The position numbers were made by a program, and so were the translations under genes. Source: Chelydra serpentina (taxonomy: Eukaryota > Chordata > Testudines > Chelydridae). From it: 64,000 nucleotides of DNA. The notes under the pieces are model-generated. The model saw nothing but the letters and a program-made list of their open reading frames with translations, searched no databases and was not told the DNA's origin. Of this stretch, positions 23,901-33,599 are shown one piece after another (position 1 is the stretch's first letter; the number at the start of each line of letters is the position of its first letter). The stretch spans positions 8,680,001-8,744,000 of the forward strand of contig JBAIAC010000018.1 of assembly GCA_037349315.1 (NCBI GenBank). Reading direction: 5' to 3'.

Positions 23901-26888
23901 TTAATGTCTATCTTTAATGTTCAGTTGCAATGATTTACTTGTACATATAATATTGACTTGATATGAAGGTCGACTCCAAACAACTGATATTTGCCTTCTC
24001 CACCTAGTGGTTTTACCTTTCACCACCTAGTGGCTCTACCTTTCACCACAGAGCTCTCTTTAAACCATTTGGGAACTTAATATTCAGCATATTAGAAGGA
24101 AGGGGACACAAAAAGTACCTTGCTGCTTTTATATGAAAAATACCTTTTCAGTTCTATACTTCAGTTCTTTAGGCCAAATGTCACCATAACTTTTTTCTAG
24201 CTGGGACACTGACCAAAACTGCAACTGGAATAAAAGGGAGTAAAAATTCTCCATCCTTTGTCCCACAGTAGTGGCTGAACACAATGCCGTTAACCCTGTT
24301 CCCCATGCATTCTCATATGAATTTAATTTTAGGTAAAATAAATTAGTCAGTCTAGATTACGTAAGGAAAAGAGAATGCTGTAACTCTTCTTTTTCATCCC
24401 TCATTTCTAGCGGGAAAAGAGGTGGGAGCCCCACTGAAGGGATCATTTAAGATTGCGAGGGGCAAAGCAGTGAAGATTAGAATATACTGTAGGGAAAAAT
24501 CCTAACTTGCCAGGGGATGGGCAAGATAACCTCATGCCTTTTCCATCTTTAATCTTTGTTTCTACAACACTCACTATTTCCTCTTCTGGCTCTTGATCTC
24601 CTCCCTCGCCTGTACCCTTGAGAAACAGAGCCTTATATTTCTCTGCCAGCTCAAATGTTGGAAGCATTTCATGCTCATCACGGAGGGTGTCCATTTTTTT
24701 CTGGAACTGAGCCCATTTCACATCCTTACTGATATTCTCAATGATGTCTACTGCATTTATAGGGCGTTCATCCAAAATCTTGGTCAGCATGTGAGCAAGA
24801 TGATCGTATCTGTCAAATCAAAAGAGAATGAAAACTCCAAGGAAGAATATTACTGCCCTACTATATCAAATTCTCAGCATAGTTGGTTTCTCATGTCAAA
24901 GATAAAGGCATATGTTCTGGGATAACTCCTAAACACCAGAGCCATTACTACAGTAATTAGCTCTAATACTGAAAATGTCAGCTGAGTGTTATGGAAATTA
25001 AGCCTGACATATATACCTGGTAATATTCATAAGGAATAGCTTGTTTGTCATATGTCTAATAACATGTTCATCTTCCATTTATAGCTTTTCCCACCATTAC
25101 TCCACTTACAGTTTGAAGCTGGATTTAAAACTCTTAGGCCTTGGCTACACTTGCAGATGTACAGCGCTGTTAGTTAAACCCGTGTTCGTACAGCTGAGTA
25201 GGGAAAGCGCTGCAGCCTGTCCACACTGGCAGCCGCCAGCGCAGTAACTACCACTGACGTGGCTACATTTGCAGCACTTGCAGCTGTATTGGGAGCGGTG
25301 CATTATGGGCATTCAGGTAGCTGCAACGTGCTTTTCAAATGGGGGGGGTGAGGGGGACTTTGACAGGGAGTGTTTTGAGAGAGAGAGAGAGAGGGGGTTT
25401 TTGAAATCTCCACAGAGTGTCAGCTCATTATTTCCACACCTCCACATCCCCTGCCTCTCTCTCAATCACTGAAAGCAAACAGCAGGGGCTTTGTTTGTTT
25501 TTAAAGAGCAGATAAAAGAGAGGAAACGGAGCCTTCCCCCTCCCCCCCCCTCCAAGGCTTTGCTGCTGGCATTCCTAACGGAGCCCTCCCCTCTTTCCCC
25601 ACCCTGCCTGCAAACAATAGCTGTGGTTGTAAAGCTGTGTTTGTAGTAACTCCAGACGGAGCTCTGAACTCCAACCCGGAAGTGCCGTTTCAAAACAAAG
25701 CAGCTTCCGGAGATCAGTAACTGCGTTGTTCCTGGGCTACACTGAAAGACCAGCGTTCCACCCACTTCGCAACAGTTGCTATTTCTCTCGGGGAGGTGGA
25801 GTACATGCAGCGCTGTATCTGAGGAGATACAGCGTTGCACGTGCCTTGCAAGTGTAGCCAGTTAATGAGTTACAGCGCTGCCGGCAGTTTTATTACGCTG
25901 TAACTTGTAAGTGTAGCCAAGGCCTTAATCAGGTCTATCTCCCTTTAATTCCTCTAAATTCCTTTTGGTAGATCTGATCCTGAGTGCTGCTGAGAACCTA
26001 TAACTACTACAAAAGGATTAACCCTTATGTCCTTGATTCTCCCCACATGCTTCCCCTTCCCTCCTATACCTCCTTTCCTCTTTGTCCTCTCCACTCACAC
26101 TATCTTCTCCTCTTCTCATACCTCCTTCCCCTGCCCATGTTATTCCCCTCTTTTCACACTCACAAGTTCAGGCCAGATTTTGTGCTGCTCTTCATTAGGT
26201 AGGCCTTTGCATTCTGGATTGCCAGTGCTCTAGGTTCAGGATCAGGTATTTCATCCTCATATGGGCTGTAGCCTGGCTGATAGAGGCCATAGCCTGGTTC
26301 GTGTGGTTGATAAGGGCCATGTCCAGGTACAAAAGGCTGATAGGGACCAAGCATAGGTTCTTGTTGCTGATAAAGGCTTCCTCTTGATTCCTGTAGCTGA
26401 TAGGGTTCTTGTCCTGGTGCATATGACTGATAGATGCTTCGTCTCGGCTCTTGTGATAAGGGCTGATAAGGCCCTTGTCCCACTTGAGGGGCTTCATAGG
26501 CATATTGTCCTGGTTGGTGAGGCTGATAGGGAGCTTGATCTGGTGGTGTGGCATCCTGGCCTGGCTGCTGAGGTTGATAAGGGGCTTGTCCAGGTTCATA
26601 AGGAGATTGTCCTGTTTGGGAGGGTTGGTAGGGGCCCTGACCAGGCTGGGTGGGCTGGTACGGCGCCTGGGCAGGTGGGGTCCCCTGGCCGGGTGGGGGC
26701 TCCTGGCCGGGCTGGGTGGGCTGGTACGGCGCCTGGGCAGGTGGGGTCTCCTGGCCGGGTGGGGGCTCCTGGTCGGGCTGGTCGGGGCCCTGGCCCGGTG
26801 GGGGGCCCTGGTCTAGCTGCTCGGAACTCTGCCCTGAGGCGGGGGACGCCTGAGCCTCGGGCGGGGGGTCTCCGGAGGGATCCGCCAT
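11728..26888 (-). CDS. RSPH4A: radial spoke head protein (RSP4/6 family), complete gene
   Basis: Component of the radial spoke head of motile cilia and flagella, which passes signals from the central pair to the outer dyneins. Coding exons, minus strand: 26888-26164, 24809-24575, 22818-22063, 19112-18971, 12585-12468 and 11962-11728 (725, 235, 756, 142, 118, 235 bases). They sum to 2211 bases, 736 residues plus stop, and all phases fit; human RSPH4A is of similar length. The radial-spoke domain spans about residues 230-705 (QNAKAYLMK, then [89 protein letters not shown]). The tail is acidic ([10 protein letters not shown]). Residues 1-230 are a Pro/Gln/Tyr repeat. The sequence mixes RSPH4A-like ([16 protein letters not shown]) and RSPH6A-like ([15 protein letters not shown]) stretches. 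I prefer RSPH4A. Confidence 0.93.
11963..12467 (-). other. RSPH4A intron 5
   Basis: A 505-base intron with no repeat recognised. The donor side is GTAGGTAG and the acceptor tract is T/C-rich. Confidence 0.6.
12468..12585 (-). CDS. RSPH4A: RSPH4A exon 5
   Basis: Encodes [20 protein letters not shown] then [18 protein letters not shown], a highly conserved part of the radial-spoke domain. It starts with two bases finishing a Glu codon and ends with two bases of Lys. The acceptor is TTTGGCAG. Confidence 0.93.
12586..13199 (-). other. RSPH4A intron 4, unique-looking part
   Basis: AT-rich intron sequence without a recognised element. The rest of this 6.4-kb intron (to 18970) is almost entirely transposon-derived and is itemised below. 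Confidence 0.5.
13200..13376 (+). mobile_element. old CR1/L3-type LINE, left half
   Basis: Decayed reverse-transcriptase sequence recognisable as the [20 protein letters not shown] region (AAATTACAGACCTGTTAGTC) and running to CAACATGG, where it is cut by the LTR-like insertion. The reading resumes at 15489 with ATGGTTTTACCAAAGG, together giving the QHGFTKGRS motif of these enzymes. Confidence 0.7.
13816..14576. mobile_element. Harbinger MITE, copy 1
   Basis: Terminal inverted repeats start GGCCTTGGCTACACTTGCAG and end GAGTGTAGCCAAGGCC. It is 761 bp. The left neighbour triplet is TAA and the right TTA. Its outer 150-180 bases match both the MITE at 25137 and the ends of the transposase-bearing fragment at 1-854. 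The body is GC-rich with a long C run near 14260-14275 and codes for no transposase. Confidence 0.85.
15011..15131. repeat. 60-bp hairpin with 1-base loop
   Basis: Bases 15011-15070 pair with 15131-15072 with two mismatches (15044/15098 and 15058/15084) around a single central base at 15071. Outside it, TGTGACGGTGTACC (14972 on) also matches the inverted GGTACACCGTCACA at 15132-15145, after an extra tandem copy of that motif on the left. Confidence 0.95.
15489..16530 (+). mobile_element. old CR1/L3-type LINE, right half
   Basis: Continues the LINE begun at 13200. Recognisable pieces are [27 protein letters not shown] and a far-diverged catalytic box (SAHDTEL in place of FADDT). The C-terminal domain follows as [14 protein letters not shown] wording to about 16530. 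Many stops and frame changes. Confidence 0.75.
16556..17057. mobile_element. MITE with CATAGGTGCTGACT ends
   Basis: Left end CATAGGTGCTGACT pairs with the right end AGTCAGTGCCTATG (12 of 14). The 500-bp body is C-rich and repetitive (CTTCCATGAGGCC in tandem). No transposase. Long open frames on both strands across it are compositional. Confidence 0.6.
17210..18238 (+). mobile_element. hAT transposon remnant with transposase C-terminus
   Basis: A plus-strand frame at 17361-17651 gives [20 protein letters not shown] and [20 protein letters not shown], as in hAT/ZBED transposases. After several stops the C-terminal dimerisation region follows ([18 protein letters not shown], then [20 protein letters not shown]). 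The right end carries GATTAATCACAATAAA and TTTTTTAATCGCTCGACAGC CCTA, and the left end has related ATTAAAAAAATAATGCGTTA. It is decayed, with stops at 17649-17651 and beyond. Confidence 0.7.
18240..18723 (+). repeat. old LINE (L3/CR1-type) 3' region
   Basis: Ends with GTGATCCCTTCTGGCCTTAA and ACTCTATGACTCT, the tail signature of ancient CR1/L3 elements. The upstream part is too diverged to set a left limit with certainty. Confidence 0.5.
18971..19112 (-). CDS. RSPH4A: RSPH4A exon 4
   Basis: Encodes [20 protein letters not shown], more acidic residues, then [14 protein letters not shown] plus one base. GRC-W-NP and [10 protein letters not shown] are family hallmarks. The acceptor is TTGTAG and the donor GTACAG. 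Confidence 0.92.
19113..20029 (-). other. RSPH4A intron 3, left part
   Basis: No exon or clear repeat recognised. A GC-richer stretch about 19480-19700 has no definable ends. Confidence 0.45.
20030..21345 (+). mobile_element. old CR1/L3-type LINE, 3' half
   Basis: Frames at 20245-20505 and 20552-20779 give [28 protein letters not shown] at the catalytic box (Cys for the first-position Ala) and [20 protein letters not shown]. Many frame breaks. Its 3' tail is the inverted-repeat structure listed next. Confidence 0.8.
21262..21422. repeat. 76-bp hairpin made from a LINE 3' tail
   Basis: Bases 21262-21337 pair with 21422-21347 with three mismatches and a 9-base loop. The right arm carries the LINE tail in sense orientation and the left arm the same tail inverted. 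Confidence 0.95.
21423..22062 (-). other. RSPH4A intron 3, right part
   Basis: Unique-looking AT-rich intron sequence up to the exon 3 donor (GTAATG). Nothing recognised. Confidence 0.5.
22063..22818 (-). CDS. RSPH4A: RSPH4A exon 3 (largest domain exon)
   Basis: 252 codons, phase 0 at both ends. The acceptor CCCTAG precedes 22818 and the first residues are [20 protein letters not shown]. It holds most of the radial-spoke domain and two acidic runs. The Met usually taken as an open-frame start inside it (22797) is internal. Confidence 0.93.
22819..24574 (-). other. RSPH4A intron 2
   Basis: Contains an old MIR/L2-like retroposon at about 22890-23115 (CAAAGTGCTTTATAAACATT, ATACCATTTTACAGAAGGAG). 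Near 24003-24050 a short ACCTAGTGG...CTACCTTTCACCAC motif is doubled. No exon recognised in the remainder. Confidence 0.55.
24575..24809 (-). CDS. RSPH4A: RSPH4A exon 2
   Basis: Encodes [40 protein letters not shown] and on to EPEEEI, then donor GTGAGTG. The open frame beyond 24575 ([11 protein letters not shown]) is intron read-through: ending at GTGAGTG restores the family alignment at [12 protein letters not shown]. Confidence 0.9.
24810..26163 (-). other. RSPH4A intron 1
   Basis: 1.35-kb intron, of which 25137-25924 is a Harbinger MITE. The donor side is GTGAGTGTG. The stretch 26040-26150 is T/C-rich and without a recognised feature. Confidence 0.6.
25137..25924. mobile_element. Harbinger MITE, copy 2
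   Basis: 788 bp with GGCC...GGCC limits inside inverted ends GGCCTTGGCTACACTTGCAG / AAGTGTAGCCAAGGCC, and a clean 3-bp target duplication TTA (25134-25136 and 25925-25927). Same orientation as copy 1. Nearly the same ends as the autonomous fragment at 1-854. Confidence 0.9.
26164..26888 (-). CDS. RSPH4A: RSPH4A exon 1 with PYQP repeat region
   Basis: ATG at 26888-26886 in GCGCCATGG. Residues 1-230 are Pro/Gln/Gly/Tyr-rich with eight exact PYQP motifs plus variants (SPYEP, EPYQL, LYQPG, SPYED) spaced by PGQ. The conserved domain starts at [20 protein letters not shown]. It ends with two bases of a Leu codon before donor GTGAGTGTG. The repeat is probably disordered. Confidence 0.92.
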
Positions 26889-27250
26889 GGCGCTGGCAGC
26901 CGGTTGGGGCTATCGGTCCCGTTGAGCCCCGCCGCCGCCGCCTGGACTCCCGCCTTCCCCTGTCGCCCAGCAACAGCTTCCAGCCCCAGCGAGGAGGCGC
27001 GGGCGGGGCGTTGCCAAGGTAAACGCGACTCAGTTGCCAGGCTGACTTGATTGGCCGCACGTGCAGCACGTGGCTCTACAAGGCACGAGAGCGGGGCGTG
27101 GCCGGGCTCCAGAGCGAGCCTGGGAGGCTGGCTGTCAGAGCGCGTGCGGTGACGGGGCGGGGAATCCCAGCGCTAAATCAAGTCCCTGGTGGTGCTCGCG
27201 TCTCCCTCCCACGCTTCTGTGCGGGTTTCATCCACGCTGGGCTCGCTGGG
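26889..27250 (-). promoter_or_regulatory. RSPH4A: RSPH4A CpG-rich promoter
   Basis: GC-rich, CpG-dense region just upstream of the RSPH4A start, falling to AT-rich DNA by about 27260. No TATA box is evident. Plus-strand open frames here (27047-27318) show no conserved content. Confidence 0.65.
26962..26974 (-). promoter_or_regulatory. RSPH4A: candidate RFX X-box
   Basis: On the gene strand GTTGCTGGGCGAC fits the X-box pattern RYYNYY-N(1-3)-RRNRAC with a one-base spacer, 74 bases before the ATG. A weaker GTTGCCAAGGTAAAC (plus strand, 27010-27024) also holds a FOX-like GTAAAC core. RFX and FOXJ1 control motile-cilia genes, so the placement is sensible. Confidence 0.5.
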
Positions 27251-29454
27251 GGTGTGGTCTTGTGTTATATTTTGTTTTTCAAGATATACTGAGCGTCTTT
27301 GGGGAGGGGTGGCCTTGATAATACAAGGCAACAATGAGGGGCGGGCTAGCCCGCCCTGAAAAGTTTACAGCCTAATAATGCGTTTGTAGGGACATGCACA
27401 CATACAATCTGAGTTTGTGGCACTGGCCAAGCAGCACTTTGATCACTCCACTTCTCTGCTCTTGTGCTGTACCCCCTTCCACTTGATCCCTGTCAAGTTG
27501 CCTAGCACAGTGTTTCCTACAGTGTGGGTTGTGCCCTCCTGAGGGTTACAAAGGACTAGCCTCTGGACATGAACTGACCTCTCAATTTGTCCACAGAGCC
27601 TCAGATTTCATTTAAAAAATAAAAAGGCCTGGGCTACGTGACAAAGTTGCACAATTTTTACTTAAATTGAGTTTTAAACTGGTGCAAATGCCTGTTTAGA
27701 TATTTGGGAAGTGGCTTATTTAGGTTTATCTTAAATTGATCCCTAATTGGATTTAAGATAAAGGGGGGGGGACGGGACACTTGTTTAAACCAAAATAAGA
27801 GTGTCCAAAGGGGATCTGCACCAGTGTAAGTAAACTGATTTAAAAGCACACCTTAGAATCATAGAATATCAGGTTTGGAAGGGACCTCAGGAGGTCATCT
27901 AGTCCAACCCCCTGCTCAAAGCCTTAAACTAGTACAAGATTCTCACGTAAAAAGCCCTGAATCTCTAGCAGAGACTTGAACTGCACTGTTCATTTTAATA
28001 GTGCTAATGAAGATACCAATATGATACATTAAATGTCAACTATTTCACGGTTCAATGTATGTACAGGAAGACAGGAAGAATCATATTTTGAAGCTCTACA
28101 CCAGCATTTCTCAAAGGGATGACAGGGAGGGTGTTTCAAGCAAACACTCCCAGATTGTTAAAGAGGCAGACCAGGGCTACATTACAAACTTTTGCAGGCA
28201 TAGCTTTGTTGGTCAGGGGCGTGTAGATGTAGTTATACTGGCAAAACTGCATGTTTGCTGGGGGTAGCTTATTTTGCTGGTGGGGGTGGGAGGGAAATAA
28301 GTTATACAAGCAAAAGCACAGTTTTGCCAGTATTACTGTGTCCACACTAGGAGCACTTTGCCAGTATACTATATATAAACAGGTGTCTTTTTCCTTTGCC
28401 TTTCATTGTCCACTACTACCCTCATAACCCACTGAGGTAAAAATTCCCACTACACATACCAGATACAGAGGTTATCATCTGTAGGAGGAGAGCCTTGCTT
28501 GGGAGGGCCTTGTAAGATTTGGCAGAGCAGAGCTCTCCTCCTACACACCTTATATGCCAACTCAATTTAAAATTTGGATGTTCGCTTAAAATAAATCCCC
28601 GGGAAATTTGTAATACGAAAAAGAGAGATCTGCCTCCCCACTAAAGCCCACCATTTTTTTTCAGTTGAGTCCAGCTAATACCCAAAAAGGAACATGACAC
28701 TTTCCTTTTTAAAAGCATACACCTTTTTTAAAAGTTTGAGTGTTGCAATGTTTGGAAATAAATAGTTAAGGGATCCAGCTAGTTTCTCACTATCAAGTAA
28801 TCTTCCGTCACTTGTTCTTACCCCATCCATCCAAAGTCAACACGGCCTGCAAAACATTTGGAAACATATATTCAAAAGTAAACTCTTTGGGGGCAGGGAC
28901 CATCTTTGTACAGTGTCTAGCATAATGAGGCCCTCATCTGGGATGGAGGCTCTGGGCACTACTGGAATTAAAATGATGATAATAAATAACAATATTTACT
29001 GATTAGTAGATTATAAAATGTTATGTTTTATTAAGGGGATCTACTCCAATAATTTAGCCCTGAAGGGACTGTGATTTATCTGATGTAATACTTGTTACTG
29101 ATCCAGGACAGCACATTAGTAGGGCCCTTCATTTTTAGTTTTTATTTTATTTAATTTTCCGCAGGAATTGATCGGTGTTTATTTCTACAACAAAAATGGG
29201 TGAAAATCGGTGGAAAAACTATTAATATTTTTTCTGGGTAAATATTGGGGTTTATTTTGGTGGATGGAAGGATGGGGAAAAAGTATTCAGTAGATTAATG
29301 CTTTGATGAATGGAATTCAGTGTGGTTTGCTGCAAAACTAAAACAGAACTCAAAACACAACGCCATCTCTGAGTTTAATTAAACAATATATTGATAATCA
29401 CCAAATAAAACTTTTCATTTGAATAAACAGTTTACTGTTTAGACTTAGAACTGA
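27251..29454. other. intergenic DNA with small old repeats
   Basis: Holds a minus-oriented CR1 tail at about 27854-27935 (ATCATAGAATATCAGGTTTG, GGGACCTCAGGAGGTCATCT), a MITE-like stretch about 28160-28370 (GGGCTACATTACAAAC ... TGTGTCCACACTAGG), and old repeat wording near 28880-28990 and 29120-29280. No gene recognised. Confidence 0.5.
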
Positions 29455-30393
29455 TCTGGTTTTGTTCAATTAATGATCTGGAGGATGGCGTGGACTGCAC
29501 CCTCAGCAAGTTTGCAGATGACACTAAACTGGGAGGAGCGGTAGATACGCTGGAGGGTAGGGATAGGATACAGAGGGACCTAGGCAAATTAGAGATTGGG
29601 CCAAAAGAAATCTGATGAGGTTCAACAGGACAAGTGCAGAGTCCTGCACTTAGGACAGAAGAATCCCATGCACTGCTACAGACTAGGGACCAAGTAGCTA
29701 GGCAGCAGTTCTGCAGAAAAGGACCTAGGGGCTACAGGGACGAGAAGCTGGATATGAGTCAACAGTGTGCCCTTGTTGCCAAGAAGGCTAACAGCATTTT
29801 GGGCTGTATAAGTAGGAGCACTGCCAGCAGATCGAGGGACGTGATCATTCCCCTCTATTGGGCATTGGTGAGGCCTCATCTGGAGTACTGTGTCCAGTTT
29901 TGGGCCCCACACTACAAGAAGGATGTGGAAAAATTGGAGGAAGTCCAGCAGAGGGCAACAAAAATGATTAGGGGGCTGGAGCACATGACTTATGAGGAGA
30001 GGCTGAGGGAACTGGGATTGTTTAGTCTGAAGAAGAGAAGAATGAGGGGGGATTTGATAGGTGCTTTCAACTACGTGAAAGGGGGTTCCAAAGCAGATGG
30101 ATCTAGACTGTTCTCAGTGGTAGCAGATGACAGAACAAGGAGTAATGCTCTCAAGTTGCAATTGTTTAGGTTGGATATTAAGAAAAACTTTTTCACTAGG
30201 AGGATGGTGAAGCACTGGAATGGGTTACCTAGGGAGGTGGTGGAATCTCCTTCCTTAGAGGTTTTTAAGGTAAGGTTTGACAAAGCCCTGGCTGGGATGA
30301 TTGAGTTGGGGTTTGGTCCTGCTTTGAGCAGGGGGTTGGACTAGATGACCTCCTGAGGTCCCTTCCAACCCTGAGATTCTATGATTCTATGAA
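29455..30393 (+). mobile_element. CR1 LINE, relatively young 3' end
   Basis: Starts in the reverse transcriptase ([20 protein letters not shown]) with an intact FADD box, and has one 236-codon frame at 29634-30344 covering the C-terminal part ([40 protein letters not shown]). It ends CCCTTCCAACCCTGAGATTC then TATGATTCTATGA. A frame change around 29600-29740 interrupts it. Its tail is almost the same as that of the SINE at 55274. Confidence 0.88.
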
Positions 30394-31150
30394 CTATTAG
30401 CCTATAAATATTTACATTGAATAATTGGGCCACACCATTTGCAGCACAAACAATCAACTTCATCCTTTTCTCCTGTTTTTTTTTAAACTTTCAAATACTT
30501 CTTTGTTTTCCGAAACATATTCTGATACAGATTTTTATTTTCTTCCCATTTTAGTGTGTCAGATCTTTAAAGCATTATCTGCTAACAGCTTGAAATGTGT
30601 ATGTGATGGGTGTGAGATTCATCAGTACATTCAGATGTGCACGCACGTCAGAGTTTGTGTGCATGCCTGTTTGTTGTGTGTATCTTGTAGACTAACACAT
30701 ATAGCCTTATTTTAACAGGCAGCTTTGCATATACACGCAGACTAATATATTATCATGATACATATATCTCATGCAATGTATTGTATTTTCCTAATAAAAC
30801 AAGTACTTTTAAAATATATTTGAATGAGACAAACTTAGGGTGAAAATTGGAAAAAAATGAATAATACTTTTTATAAAACCCAGTTTTTTTCTGTAAGAAT
30901 AGGTTTAAATTGAAAATAAAAGGACTTAGACATTAGTGATGTAGGAATTCAACATTTTGCAGGAAAAGAAGGTGATTTTTTCTGGCAAGGTGATTTTATT
31001 TATTCATTTATTTATTGCTTTTTACAAAAATAGCGGTATGAAGGTTTTGAGAGATTTGGTACATTAGAAGTAGTTCAGCTGGATATGGATCAATGGGCAG
31101 AATACAGATGAAATGTTCAAAGTTTCATGATAAATACATAAGTACAAGTA
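30394..31150. other. AT-rich DNA, no feature supported
   Basis: An acceptor-like tract ends at about 30552 and is followed by a short open frame, but the protein is not recognisable (see rejected items). Confidence 0.4.
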
Positions 31151-31701
31151 CAATTTTTCATATTGGAATCACTGCTACTTATCTGCCAAATTCTGTTCTC
31201 AGTCACACTGATTCTCTCCACGTTTACACTGGTGTAACTGAAACTGGAGTAAGATATACTAGGGCAAGTTACTTTTTACTCCAGTGGAGAGTGTCTATAG
31301 TAGGAATTTATAGTAGAGCAAAGAAACCTATCGTAGCCAAGGCCTGTAGTCTAGAAATGCTACTGTAACTCTAAAACTGTGTGCCCAATTTTTAAACATG
31401 GACAAGTAGTAAGACACATTAATTGTCCCTTTTCATGCTGAAATGGGTACTTAGTTGGGCAAGAAGGGGAATTTATGATTGTAGGAGCTGTTATGAGCAT
31501 CTAGATGTGCCTTGGCTACGATAGGTTTCTTTGCTCTACTATAAATCCCTACTATAGACACTCTCCACTGGGGTAAAAAGTAACTTGCCCTAGTATATCT
31601 TACTCCAGTTTCAGTTACACCAGTGTAAACGTGGAGAGAATCAGTGTGACTGAGAACAGAATTTGGCAGATAAGTAGCAGTGATTCCAATATGAAAAATT
31701 G
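31151..31701. repeat. 193-bp inverted duplication with 165-bp spacer
   Basis: Bases 31151-31343 are the reverse complement of 31509-31701 with only two differences (191 of 193) and no gaps. The spacer is 31344-31508. The inner ends read GCCAAGGC / GCCTTGGC. No target duplication or coding is visible. Confidence 0.95.
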
Positions 31702-33599
31702 TTTTGATGTTCTTTTTGGTTGTCCATGGTTGAAAATTGGGCTATTTATTATTTGTGTATATTGGTCCACAGTAATATCTGCCAGGTATAGGCATTTCAC
31801 ATATTTTTCACTTTCGGATGTGTGAAAATGTTAATATATCTGATAGTATGAAAACTCTGTGCTACATAGCTAACTGGAATGCCTATCTCTGTTTAGCTGC
31901 CCAAGGAACAGAGTTCTCACTTATTTGTTTGGTTTTCTGGTGAGATCTTCAAGCACTATATATCACCTTTCAATCATGATCCATAATGCCAGTGATCGTG
32001 TTAAAACATGTCTTGAACATTTATGATACAAATATATGTTAGCTCTCTGATGAAGACATCACAAGAATAAATCATCAACTGCTCGACTTTGATTTAATAA
32101 GGAATGTGTGACATTAATTTCCCCTCATTGTTCTCAGCAGGTAGAGCAGAAAATGCAGTTTAATCTTCCAAGCAGATTCAATCATCCTTCACTGGTGATT
32201 TATCATACTCTTGCTATCAGACACCAACTGAGTGTGTTCTTTTTGGAGGAGGAAAAAATTGTTTTCTGAGAATCAGCTGGCTGTAAAAACTGTATATGAT
32301 CCTGAATTAAAAACCGATCTATATTATACCAGATTGGGGGTGTACCAATGCAAATGACTTGTTTATATGAGTCCAACATGCTGTTATTATTATGCCTCAG
32401 TGTGAGCAATTGCATCTTAGTTTTAGACTTTCCCTGCAGAGGGGCAAAAGACAAATGCTGTCAAAATAGAGAGGGAGAGCCTGTTTAGTTCTGCAAATCT
32501 AATAATCAAAATCATTTTTATTATAGGAAAATATTAAGTGAAATATGCTTTTGAAGCCCTCTAGTGTGTTGTGTGATATAGTGCTAACTGCACGCAGAGT
32601 TCGTGTCACAGAAATAATTTCTTCTGTACCAAGTAAATGTCACTATAATGCAAAAATGAGCTAGTTCCTGATTACACAATCTGAGTTAGAGTCAGTTATG
32701 ATAATGGTCTAAAAGGGTCTAGACAAGATATACATCTTTCTTTTTAGCCATGCTCTTCTCCCCTCCTACAACTATAAAATATGAAAAATTTATTTAAAGA
32801 TGGTAAGATACATATGACTTAAGTGATTACATATGTTGTGGACTGTTTAGTTTTTGATCCTGTACCATGGAAGTCAATAAGGGCTTTGTTTAGACTTCCA
32901 TAGGTGCAGGATCAGAGTCTTACCGATTATGAGCCCATTTCAACAAAGAACTTAACATGTTTTTAAATCCCACTAAAGTCAATGGGACATAATCATGTGC
33001 TTGACTTTAAGCATGTATTGAAATGATTTAGTGAATAGGGACCATGGGACATAGCATATAATGAAAGTACTGTACATTAATTATAGCCTTTCAGTCTTAT
33101 ATATATATTATTAATACTAAAGTAGTATCCAGAAATCCCAAGTAGACAGAGGCCATTGTTCTAGGAACCGTAAAACATATGGAAGAAATGATCCTTGCTC
33201 CAGTGATCTTATGATCCAAGGCCCTGACCATGCGAACATTTAAGCATGTGCATAACTTTATTCATGTGAGTAGTCTTATTGATGTTAATAGGACAACTTA
33301 TCTGAGTAAAGTTACGTTTGCCTAATTTTTTGGAGGATTTGAGCCACAGTAAGTGGGTGTAACAAGCAAGTGGAGGGGGTGAGGGAAAACAACCCCATCT
33401 CCTTAGCGGCTAAGGGTGACATAGGCAAAAAAGTACCATGGGCAACTGCAGTTTTGGAATATCCCTAGAACAAGCTTTGGCGATAACTCTTTAAAGTGGT
33501 TCACTAGGGATTTTAGTTGATCCATTACTTTTACCATCTGTGAAAGTCACATGTCACTCAGGAGAGAAGAACAGTAGTACATATATGAATGTCCTAGTA
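31702..33599. other. AT-rich intergenic DNA
   Basis: No gene recognised. Around 32830-33060 there are short phrases on a theme also seen elsewhere in the window (ATGGGACATAATCATGTGCT), an old dispersed repeat without clear limits. Confidence 0.4.

Noticed and set aside
26384..27069. Long open frames (212 and 157 codons) opposite or over RSPH4A exon 1
   Set aside because: They mirror the PYQP-repeat DNA and the CpG-rich promoter, with no recognisable domain.
30552..30600. Possible plus-strand exon after TTCCCATTTTAG (reads CQIFKALSANSLKCV)
   Set aside because: Acceptor looks fair, but the protein is not recognised, the donor is weak and no companion exon is seen.
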